A DNA stretch of 8,126 nt. It comes from JAUYQR01 sp031415015 (GTDB lineage: Bacteria; Pseudomonadota; Alphaproteobacteria; Rhodobacterales; Rhodobacteraceae). The stretch spans positions 1 through 8,126 of the forward strand of contig JANOQT010000004.1 of assembly GCA_031415015.1 (NCBI GenBank). The letters are read 5' to 3'. The first letter of the stretch is position 1. Every line of letters begins with the position of its first letter. Position numbers and translations under genes: made by a program. Shown one piece after another: positions 1 to 4,879 of the stretch. The notes under the pieces were generated by a model. The model searched no databases, was not told the origin of the DNA, and worked only from the letters and a program-made list of their open reading frames with translations.

Positions 1-82
1 TGTGTGTGTTCACATAGTCTGACTACCCCGTTTCAGAAGGTTTGAGGCCGAAAGAGGCCGTCTGAGGGCGGATGGTGCGGGA
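1..82. other. Non-coding tail with phased 10-bp repeats; possible element end
   Basis: This stretch follows the last gene of the head operon and holds no ORF I can support. It opens with TGTGTGTG at 1-8, then TGTG-TT-CACA at 5-14, and CTGACTACCCCGTTTCAG at 19-36. Three direct 10-base units follow at 41-50, 51-60 and 61-70 (TTTGAGGCCG, AAAGAGGCCG, TCTGAGGGCG). A 10-bp period puts the shared GAGGCCG core on one face of the helix, as expected of a protein-binding array. Mu-type genomes begin with TG and carry several subterminal transposase sites, so this could be the right end of the phage. Nothing beyond position 1 is visible, so that remains an inference. Confidence 0.35.
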
Positions 83-505
83 TCAGCTGATGATAGCTGA
101 TATTTGGCGATTGGCGCTTTGACCGTTGCGTTCGGTTGCCCACCATCGGCTAAAGGCTGACAGGCTTGTGCGGCGTTCTTTCGGGAAGGCAGCTGCAACC
201 GCGGTGATGATATCGGTGAAGGTCATCGTGTCAATCCGGGCCCGGATGAAGGCTTGCAGTGCAGGGTCGGATGCTATGCGGGATGGCTGGCCAGGGCGGT
301 GTGCGCGGCGATGTTCTGTGAGGGCAACGGGCAGTGGTGAAGGGTCGTTCAACGGGCCTTTAATAGCCTGGTTAAGGGCCGCCTCAAGGGTCTTGATCGT
401 GCGGGCGTTGGCGGCTTGCAGGTCACCGATCTGGCGGGCGGAATCGCGCGCCAGGTGGATGGCAGTGCGGATTGTCGCGGGGTCGATCTGGGCATGAGCG
501 GTCAT
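83..505 (-). CDS. Small helix-turn-helix protein following gpG; function not recognised
   Basis: The protein has 140 residues. The start is the ATG at 505, which overlaps the stop of the upstream gpG-like gene in an ATGA junction, so the two are probably translationally coupled. Residues about 8-50 look helical and possibly coiled-coil, a linker rich in Pro, Arg and His follows, and residues about 80-128 look like a helix-turn-helix ending in SAFSRWW. A DNA-binding domain next to head genes would suit a small terminase subunit or a regulator, but I cannot assign it to a named family. Mu's gp27 (DUF3486 type) is the closest role I can suggest, and that is inference. Reading frame, coupling and position make the gene itself convincing. 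Confidence 0.75.
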   Translation of the reverse strand: MTAHAQIDPATIRTAIHLARDSARQIGDLQAANARTIKTLEAALNQAIKGPLNDPSPLPVALTEHRRAHRPGQPSRIASDPALQAFIRARIDTMTFTDIITAVAAAFPKERRTSLSAFSRWWATERNGQSANRQISAIIS

Positions 506-966
506 TCAACTATTCCCGCTAACCACTCGGTCACAATCTCAAAGATCGTATCCTCTTGCTCTTGGGCAAAGCCAATGTAGGGGCGCGCGGGAATGTCACC
601 CCAGAGGTTCGGAAACTGACCCTTCGTGCCGCCGAATTGCATCATGGCGGCATAGGGCAGGGGCGCTACAAACACCTCCGCAAAGTTCGGTCCCCACGCG
701 ACGGCGGGGGAGTCCTTAAGCGAGCCTTCCTTCACAAGAATTTCTAGCCCGCTCAAACCCTGCCAGTTGTAGTTTGCTAGGGTGACGGGCGACTTGGCGG
801 CCCAGACCGAACGGTCTGGGCCGCGCTGTTCGCGGAAGTTCTGCTTGGTTTGAACAAGCATATACTGTGCGAGGTCAGCCATAAGCGGCGTCGGGTCGCC
901 CAAGGAGTCCGACAACCGAGTCAGGGCGGGTGTGATATCGTCCAGGATAATCTCGAACGTGGTCAT
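502..966 (-). CDS. G: Phage virion morphogenesis protein, Mu gpG type
   Basis: This 154-residue protein matches the phage virion morphogenesis family (the Mu gpG / tail-completion S group) in length and motifs. A central PYAAMMQFGG is followed by a GDIPARPYIGF segment near residue 130, the usual family signature (QFGG followed by IPARPFLG). Members act late in assembly, at head completion or the head-tail junction. An open frame continues upstream to 1074, but the start at 966 is preferred: it makes an ATGA overlap with the upstream gene, has AAGGAAG about 6 bases before it, and gives the expected family length. The helix-turn-helix gene upstream and the small gene downstream are both coupled to it. 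In Mu this gene comes before the protease gene; here it comes after. Confidence 0.87.
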   Translation of the reverse strand: MTTFEIILDDITPALTRLSDSLGDPTPLMADLAQYMLVQTKQNFREQRGPDRSVWAAKSPVTLANYNWQGLSGLEILVKEGSLKDSPAVAWGPNFAEVFVAPLPYAAMMQFGGTKGQFPNLWGDIPARPYIGFAQEQEDTIFEIVTEWLAGIVE

Positions 967-1337
967 GCCGCTCTTCCTTTCAACCATCCCCGCACCGTCA
1001 CGTCTGTCGCGCGAAGGGTGCGGGCGATGTGGGCGGTGGAATGGCCCTGCCAGTGCAGCATGGCGGCGAGCCATGGCTTGGCCAGCGGGATGCGTTTTTG
1101 CAGGGCGCGACTCTTGGACGTGGCGAGCGCCTTCAGGCGGTCCGGGCCGATCAGGGCTTCAACCGCGCTGCGCCCTTTCGGATCGGCGGAAAGGTAGAGT
1201 TCCGCGCCGCCAAACTGCAAGAGGAACTGCACCGTGAGCTCAGCGCCCAGGACGTCAAAGAACGGTGCGACCTGGGCTGTCGGGCGTGGCATGGGGCGGG
1301 CGGGCAGCTGCATGGAATTGGGGGCTTCCTTGGACAT
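963..1337 (-). CDS. Mor/C-like helix-turn-helix protein within the head operon
   Basis: The protein has 124 residues. About residues 25-55 contain FFDVLGAELTVQFLLQFGG followed by AELYLS. This resembles the Mor activator pattern, where a helix is followed by GG, a beta strand (VYIP in Mu) and a C-terminal helix-turn-helix. Residues about 95-121 (HSTAHIARTLRATDVTVRGW) look like a helix-turn-helix. In Mu, Mor is made from the middle operon and switches on the late activator C; here the gene sits between protease and gpG, which is unusual for an activator. It could instead be a small terminase-like protein. The start at 1337 has a poor ribosome site. Met9 at 1313 has AAGGAAG about 12 bases upstream, so the true start is uncertain. 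A strong hairpin lies directly upstream. Confidence 0.7.
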   Translation of the reverse strand: MSKEAPNSMQLPARPMPRPTAQVAPFFDVLGAELTVQFLLQFGGAELYLSADPKGRSAVEALIGPDRLKALATSKSRALQKRIPLAKPWLAAMLHWQGHSTAHIARTLRATDVTVRGWLKGRAA

Positions 1338-1346
1338 GGAAAGCGA

Positions 1347-1386
1347 CCCGCGCCCGCCTGTCTACCAGGAACCGGACGGGCGCGGG
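1347..1386 (-). promoter_or_regulatory. Strong GC hairpin just upstream of the Mor-like gene
   Basis: A perfect 10-base inverted repeat (CCCGCGCCCG at 1347-1356 and CGGGCGCGGG at 1377-1386) encloses a 20-base loop with a further CCTG/CAGG pair. It lies in the 96-base gap after the protease stop and ends 9 bases before the ATG at 1337. In the transcribed sense it is followed by TCGCTTTCC, so it may be a weak terminator that lowers readthrough, or it may occlude translation of the next gene. The inverted repeat is certain; its role is inferred. Confidence 0.5.
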
Positions 1387-1433
1387 GTAAGGGAGGGTTG
1401 TCGCGGGAATCACCTACCGCGCCAGTGGGCTCC

Positions 1434-1937
1434 CTACTCGGTCAGCGAGCCGGGCTTCAGGCCAAGCTGCGAACAGATTGCGTCGGCCAGCTCGCCGCCT
1501 TCGGAGCCGCGCCGGGTGCCGGGTGGGAGGCCTGCCGTGTGCGTGGTCTTGAAGATGTGGGCGAACTGCGGGACGGAACTGGCGACGAAGCTGTCAAAGC
1601 TCGCCTCGTTTGCCATGCAGAGGGCCGTTGCCCAATCCTTCATGGCCGGGGACAAATGGCCGCTGCGCAGTGCCTCTTCCACCTTCTGCCCGGCGCGCTC
1701 TTCCGAGGCCGTGGCGAGGGTCAGGTTGCGCTCTGTCAGCATCGCCTGCACCGTCGCCACCGGCACGAACTTGGCCGGGTCCGGATCAGTGCCCACCTTG
1801 TCCTTGAGCTTGGCGAAGAGTTCTTTCGGCGGCGTTTCAGGCGGCAGGCCAAGCATCTCAGCAATCATCGCCGCAAAGGCGGCAAGGTCCATCGTCTCGC
1901 CGTCACCGGGCTTCTGAGCGGTCTTCGTAGGATTCAT
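1434..1937 (-). CDS. Z: Probable scaffold protein from an internal in-frame start (Mu gpZ-like)
   Basis: In Mu the head scaffold gpZ is translated from an internal start in the protease gene, in the same frame. Here Met154 of the protease (ATG at 1937) has a clear Shine-Dalgarno AGGAAG about 5 bases upstream, better than the one for the protease itself. It falls just after the protease domain ends. The product would be 167 residues and share the protease C-terminus, starting MNPTKTAQKPGDGE and continuing into predicted helices with alternating charged and hydrophobic positions. A free scaffold would line the inside of the prohead shell of gpT and be removed by the protease. The site is visible in the sequence; its use is inferred from Mu. 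Confidence 0.55.
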   Translation of the reverse strand: MNPTKTAQKPGDGETMDLAAFAAMIAEMLGLPPETPPKELFAKLKDKVGTDPDPAKFVPVATVQAMLTERNLTLATASEERAGQKVEEALRSGHLSPAMKDWATALCMANEASFDSFVASSVPQFAHIFKTTHTAGLPPGTRRGSEGGELADAICSQLGLKPGSLTE

Positions 1938-2396
1938 TTCGGCTTCCTGACTTGCGAGGGCGGTGAGGTGCAGGTTCGGGTTGTGGACAAGGCCAGCACC
2001 CTTCAGTTTCACGATCTGCAGGGTCTTGGGGTGAAAGAGGAAGGATGGGGAGAGATAGCGGTATTCCTTTCGCCCGATCATCTCGGATGCGGTGGCTGTC
2101 CATTCGACCCGCCCCCAAACGCCACCGTCATCGGCCTTGAGTTCCTTGATCCATCCCGCCGCTGGTACCGGCCCGTTGAGTTTTGCTTCCGGCTTGTCGT
2201 TCTGGTGTTCGTAGTCAATCGGCAGGTCGATCCCGCCTGACTGGAACGCCAGCACGAGGGCGGCAGGGTCGATCAGTTCCCAGGCGCGCCCGTCGCGACC
2301 CTTGACCTGCCCGTCGCCCGGAAAGATGTGGACCCATTCCGGGGCACGTCCAGGCGGCAGGGCGAGGTCACAGGTGGCGAGGGCGAGGTTGGTCAT
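1434..2396 (-). CDS. I: Mu gpI-type prohead protease (with C-terminal scaffold region)
   Basis: This 320-residue protein matches the Mu gpI protease family. Its signature segments are IDLPIDYEHQ (about residues 56-65, with the conserved His), PAAGWIKEL (78-86), GVWGRVEWT (92-100) and EYRYLSPSF (111-119, with candidate serines), then a Leu- and Asn-Pro-rich end to the protease domain near 145. The family cuts the scaffold and itself during prohead maturation. Residues from about 154 on are helical and charged, as expected of the fused scaffold. The frame is open back to 2426, but the ATG at 2396 fits the family N-terminus and overlaps the stop of the upstream gene by one base. Mu gpI is about 360 residues, so this is a slightly short member. 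In Mu the gene precedes gpT; here it follows. Confidence 0.9.
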   Translation of the reverse strand: MTNLALATCDLALPPGRAPEWVHIFPGDGQVKGRDGRAWELIDPAALVLAFQSGGIDLPIDYEHQNDKPEAKLNGPVPAAGWIKELKADDGGVWGRVEWTATASEMIGRKEYRYLSPSFLFHPKTLQIVKLKGAGLVHNPNLHLTALASQEAEMNPTKTAQKPGDGETMDLAAFAAMIAEMLGLPPETPPKELFAKLKDKVGTDPDPAKFVPVATVQAMLTERNLTLATASEERAGQKVEEALRSGHLSPAMKDWATALCMANEASFDSFVASSVPQFAHIFKTTHTAGLPPGTRRGSEGGELADAICSQLGLKPGSLTE

Positions 2397-2827
2397 CACG
2401 CCGCCCGTGCCAGTGCTTCGTCGCAACGCACCCAGACGCCAGTCGCCTCGACCGCTTCCACGATCCCGGCGCGCGACCGGGTGGCGGTGGCATCGGTCTT
2501 CGCCACGGTCTGATCATCCACGATGAAACAGGCCTTGCCGATATCGGCGATGGCGATCAGGTCACCGGCGGCCGAGTTCGCGAAAAGGAAAGAACCGGTG
2601 CGGTATTCGGCCGAGACGGCACCCGCCGCGCCCGCCGTGTTGTCCACCGTCTTTTCGGCCCGGCCGACACCGACACAACCGGTCGCGGTGGCACCTTTGG
2701 TCAGGTATCCGGCGGCGTTTCGCATCACAAGTGAGCCGCCGAAAATCTTCACGGCGGCGGCCATCGGTTCGACCCGAAAGTCACCGATGCGGGTCCGCGT
2801 GTTGCGTTCAGTGGTCAGGGCAACCAT
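2396..2827 (-). CDS. Probable head decoration or cement protein
   Basis: The protein has 143 residues, rich in Ala, Gly, Thr and Val with many short predicted beta strands (for example GSFLFANSAAGDLIAIADIGKA in part, and CFIVDDQTVAKT near residue 100). It ends in a segment resembling GIVEAVEATGVWVRC. That composition and strand pattern are typical of small beta-rich head decoration proteins encoded beside gpT-type capsid genes (DUF2190-like or Mu gp35-like). The family assignment is by general resemblance only. The start at 2827 lies 10 bases after the capsid stop and has GAGGAG overlapping that stop, which suggests coupled translation. Its own stop overlaps the protease start by one base. 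It would bind the outer head surface and stabilise it. Confidence 0.7.
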   Translation of the reverse strand: MVALTTERNTRTRIGDFRVEPMAAAVKIFGGSLVMRNAAGYLTKGATATGCVGVGRAEKTVDNTAGAAGAVSAEYRTGSFLFANSAAGDLIAIADIGKACFIVDDQTVAKTDATATRSRAGIVEAVEATGVWVRCDEALARAA

Positions 2828-2837
2828 GGCAGGCTCC

Positions 2838-3728
2838 TCAGAGGTAAGGGGTGACGATCAGCTTGGCGGTGGCTTTCCAGGGGTTGGAAGCACCCGCCGC
2901 ACCATATTCGGTGTTCAGAAGGTTCAGACCGGCCTCTTCCAGCGACGGCGGCACCACCAGCACGGTCGGAGTGACGCCAAGCTTGCGCCCGCCATCTGCG
3001 GTGGAGGCCATCATCGCGGCCCGTGCGGCGGCATAGTTGGCCGAGTTCAGGGTCTGTTTCGACCCATAGGCCAGCTGCCAGAGGCCGAAGCCTGCGTTCA
3101 CCCGTGCGCGGATGCCGTAAAGATAGCGGTCATTGAGGAAGACGTATTCGGAGTTCTCTTGCGTGAGCTGCTGGAACTCGTATTTCTCGCGTTCCTGCCA
3201 GATCAGCGGGCGCACCGCGCGCGAGGTGTCCAGAAGATACCAGGCGGTGCCCGCGCCGCCCTGGAAGTTGGAAACCTGCGTCACCGCGCCGTCTGCGTCG
3301 GTCACCGGGTGATCGGTGTCGAAGAAGAACTGCCCATCATAGCAGTTGGTGGCAAAGCCCGATGCCAGAAGGCCGAAGACCAGCTCTTCGGGGTGGCGCT
3401 TTGCGGCTTGCCCCATTTCGGCAAACATCGGCTTGAAGATGCCCAACCGGTCATCCGCGATATCGTCGCGGCTGATTTCCAGAGTGCTTTCGAACTTGCG
3501 GTTCTGGATGGTGAATCCGTTGGCGACCAGGTTCTTCACGTTGCGCGGGCCGAGCCATTCGCGCATCGCCGGGAAGCTGCCCAACCAGCCGTAGGTTTCG
3601 TCCCGGCTGACAGACGGCACGGTCATCGCGATCTGATCGGCAAAGGCCGCTGCCTGAATCATCGCATCGGTAACGACGGTCTTGAAGCCCTTGAAGGCGA
3701 GGTCGAGAACTTGGCTGTTGACGATCAT
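2838..3728 (-). CDS. T: Mu-like major head protein gpT
   Basis: This 296-residue protein is the major capsid subunit of the Mu gpT family. Family features are the N-terminus MIVNSQVLDLAFKGFKT, ETYGWLGSFPAMREWLG (44-60), the segment after RDDIADDRLG (88-95), and FFFDTDHPV (134-142). It forms the icosahedral shell, assembled on scaffold and matured by the gpI-like protease encoded downstream. Mu gpT is about 305 residues, so the length fits. The frame is open back to 3788, but the ATG at 3728 is chosen because the family starts MIVN and because AGGA lies 7 bases before it. That Shine-Dalgarno is partly inside a long stem (3737-3780), so translation may be regulated. It is the first gene of the head operon, whereas Mu places it after G and I. 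Confidence 0.93.
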   Translation of the reverse strand: MIVNSQVLDLAFKGFKTVVTDAMIQAAAFADQIAMTVPSVSRDETYGWLGSFPAMREWLGPRNVKNLVANGFTIQNRKFESTLEISRDDIADDRLGIFKPMFAEMGQAAKRHPEELVFGLLASGFATNCYDGQFFFDTDHPVTDADGAVTQVSNFQGGAGTAWYLLDTSRAVRPLIWQEREKYEFQQLTQENSEYVFLNDRYLYGIRARVNAGFGLWQLAYGSKQTLNSANYAAARAAMMASTADGGRKLGVTPTVLVVPPSLEEAGLNLLNTEYGAAGASNPWKATAKLIVTPYL

Positions 3729-3736
3729 GGTTCGGT

Positions 3737-3780
3737 CCTGTTCCGGGGTCGGCGCGAGGCCGCGCCAATGCTGGAACAGG
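3737..3780 (-). promoter_or_regulatory. Two-tier stem covering the Shine-Dalgarno of the capsid gene
   Basis: A perfect 8-base pair of arms (CCTGTTCC at 3737-3744, GGAACAGG at 3773-3780) encloses a 6-base internal loop on each side. Inside that is a second perfect stem (GGCGCG at 3751-3756, CGCGCC at 3761-3766) with a 4-base loop. In the capsid mRNA the outer 3' arm contains the AGG of the AGGA ribosome site (3739-3736). The stem ends 8 bases before the ATG at 3728. This could repress capsid translation until opened by a protein, a temperature change or the ribosome, or it could be a DNA operator. The structure is seen; the role is inferred. Confidence 0.5.
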
Positions 3781-3956
3781 TGTAACAAGCCGGGAAAAGC
3801 CGAAACAGACGCAAGCGTGTGCGGGGGTATTTCGGGCGGGTGAAACGTGCTGGCGGCAGGGCCTCGCCCCCGGCTTCCCGGAAACCCTGCATGGCGCTCC
3901 GATCCGAAGATCGTGCTACGGCCGCGAGAGTATCACCGTGTCGCGCCAGCCCCGGA

Positions 3957-3985
3957 AAGATGCCCGGACGGGGGCTTTGCGTCAA
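3957..3985 (-). promoter_or_regulatory. Candidate late promoter for the head operon
   Basis: On the minus strand TTGACG (3985-3980) is followed after 17 bases by CATCTT (3962-3957). The -35 is good, and the -10 matches the consensus at only three of six positions, as expected of a promoter that needs an activator. An inverted repeat, AGCCCC at 3948-3953 with GGGGCT at 3971-3976, spans the -10 and could be an operator. The leader to the capsid start would be about 220 bases. Such matches arise by chance in a few hundred bases, so confidence is low. Confidence 0.25.
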
Positions 3986-4012
3986 GCCGACCCTCGCCTC
4001 CCGATTAGATTG

Positions 4013-4083
4013 CGAAATTAAACGCCATCCCGACGAAATTAAACGGGGTCAGTGGGTTTCGTGAGGGTCAGGGGCCGAAAACA
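4013..4083 (-). repeat. Direct-repeat cluster resembling a transposon end (IS21-like or Mu-like)
   Basis: Read on the minus strand from 4083, the sequence opens TGTTTTCGG. It has CTGACCC twice with a 19-base period (within 4083-4046), then CGTTTAATTTCG twice as exact 12-base copies (4045-4034 and 4024-4013) with a 21-base period. A TGT terminus followed by tandem multi-site repeats is the layout of transposase-bound ends in the IS21, Mu and Tn7 groups, and repeated CTGACCC and GTTTAATTT elements resemble IS21-family ends as I remember them. No istA or istB gene follows, so it would be a solitary relic. Alternatively these are sites for a phage regulator or for the MuA-like transposase. Confidence 0.4.
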
Positions 4084-4141
4084 GGCAAGCCCTCTCCACG
4101 GCCCGTTTTGGGGGGTGTTTGGCGCGGGGTTGAAAAGCGAA

Positions 4142-4165
4142 GGGCGGCACCTTCCGGCACCGCCC
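4142..4165 (-). terminator. Probable terminator of the early operon
   Basis: This hairpin begins 22 bases after the gemA stop. In the minus-strand RNA it has six GC pairs (GGGCGG with CCGCCC), then two G-U wobbles and two C-G pairs, closed by a GGAA (GNRA-type) loop. It is followed by TTCGCTTTTC, a weak T-rich tail. On the plus strand the wobble positions become C-A mismatches, so the stem is directional and fits transcription from gemA. The poor T-tract leaves room for readthrough into the head operon. Confidence 0.6.
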
Positions 4166-4187
4166 TCAACTCGCCAGTCTGGGCGCG

Positions 4188-4613
4188 TCACGCGGCCTTC
4201 GACCTTGGCCGGGCCTTCCATGCTTTCAGGGCAGTGATCACCTTGCGCGCGGCCTCCAAGGTAACGAACCGCATGGAGCTGACCTTGTGGTATTTCAGAA
4301 GCCAGCCGGTGAGCGCCTCATCGTCGCATGTGGCCTGATCGTGCAGCTCGCGCCACAGCTCGCGGATCAGTTCCAGTTGGGCAAAGGTTGCCATGCCGGG
4401 CCGGTTGCCGTAGCGCGGCGCGCCCTTGCCCAAGGGCCGGAAGCCGCAGTAGTCGGCAAAGCCCATCACCGCTTCAAAGCCCGCTTGGTCAAGATCGTTG
4501 GACGTGGTGACGCCCGCGATCTTCACCAGCACCGCGCGGTAGGTCGCATCGTCCCACTTCAACTTGGATGCGGCGACGTGCAGGATGGTCTTCTGGGGTC
4601 TGGTCAGGGTCAT
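4188..4613 (-). CDS. gemA: GemA-family (gp16 / DUF1018) early regulatory protein
   Basis: The 141-residue protein matches the GemA/gp16 family of Mu-like phages. It has an N-terminal helical segment TILHVAASKLKWDDATYRAVL (about 9-29, shown here as a region of 21 positions), a KIAGVTTSNDL motif (31-41), then GFADYCGFRP (51-60). A C-terminal half carries IRELWRELHD and a final EAARKVITALKAW helix. In Mu, GemA is an early product reported to affect host gene expression and DNA supercoiling; the molecular activity here is not shown. The start at 4613 overlaps the upstream stop as ATGA and has a near-perfect AAGGAGG about 7 bases before it, so it should be well translated. It is the last gene of the early operon. 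Confidence 0.85.
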   Translation of the reverse strand: MTLTRPQKTILHVAASKLKWDDATYRAVLVKIAGVTTSNDLDQAGFEAVMGFADYCGFRPLGKGAPRYGNRPGMATFAQLELIRELWRELHDQATCDDEALTGWLLKYHKVSSMRFVTLEAARKVITALKAWKARPRSKAA

Positions 4614-4879
4614 GGCTTGCCTCCTTTCGGCAACAAAGGTTGCAGGTGACGGGCGAGGTCCACCATGGTCTCGTTATGATTGGCGTGGGCCGCGTCCAGG
4701 GCGCGGGACGTGAGTTCTGCAATGCAGGCGAGGCCGAAGTGTCCATCATGGTCCCGCCCGTGCAGGAGGTTGCCCAACAGGGCGAGGGCGTGTGTCGCCT
4801 GGTCGATCACAAGGGGCAGGTCTTGCGCTGCTTCGAGGAAGCGGCCTGCCTCTTCCGGGGTAAGCTCGACGCGCATCAT
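4610..4879 (-). CDS. Small early phage protein, not recognised
   Basis: The protein has 89 residues. It appears all-helical: MRVELTPEEAGRFLEAAQ near the N-terminus, then DQATHALALLGNLLHG (about 26-41), a His- and Asp-rich turn (RDHDGHFG), and a helix through AELTSRALDAAHANH. It ends LLPKGGKP. It has no signal peptide or membrane segment. The start overlaps the upstream stop as ATGA, with GGAAAGGCGGG nearby as ribosome site; a second Met at 4876 is possible. In Mu the space between B and gemA holds semi-essential early genes, so a role in host takeover or replication is plausible but unproven. It shares a loose helix pattern with the preceding gene. Confidence 0.75.
   Translation of the reverse strand: MMRVELTPEEAGRFLEAAQDLPLVIDQATHALALLGNLLHGRDHDGHFGLACIAELTSRALDAAHANHNETMVDLARHLQPLLPKGGKP

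Larger units (their letters stand above)
3729..4187 (-). other. Gene-free region between early and head operons
   Basis: These 459 bases hold no ORF I accept. From the gemA side they contain a terminator hairpin (4142-4165), a repeat cluster resembling a transposon end (4013-4083), a possible promoter (TTGACG at 3985-3980), and several inverted repeats at 3948-3976, 3923-3945, 3900-3913, 3856-3890 and 3737-3780. In Mu this position would hold middle and lysis genes, terminase, portal and gpF. The region is therefore either a compact late control region or the scar of a rearrangement. Confidence 0.6.

Noticed and set aside
502..1074. Longer version of the gpG gene starting at 1074
   Set aside because: The extra 36 residues are Arg- and His-rich, overlap the upstream gene heavily, and do not match the family. 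The start at 966 has an ATGA junction and a good ribosome site.
1029..2240. Long plus-strand open frame (403 codons)
   Set aside because: It lies opposite gpI protease and the Mor-like gene, both of which have family signatures. The translation is rich in Arg, Gly and His with no domain, typical of an antisense shadow in GC-rich DNA.
2523..3785. Long plus-strand open frame (420 codons)
   Set aside because: It is antisense to gpT and the decoration gene. gpT is clearly recognisable, and the plus-strand product shows no coherent fold or ribosome site.
2838..3788. Longer version of gpT starting at 3788
   Set aside because: The family begins MIVN, matching the ATG at 3728. The 20 extra codons would be translated through the two-tier stem and have no ribosome site.
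3725..3985. Minus-strand 86-codon frame in the gap before gpT
   Set aside because: The product is Arg- and Pro-rich with no structure, it would overlap the gpT start, and it lacks a ribosome site. The region is better explained as a leader with inverted repeats.
3819..4064. Plus-strand 81-codon frame in the gap
   Set aside because: Low-complexity composition, no ribosome site, and it crosses the direct-repeat cluster. No neighbour runs on this strand.
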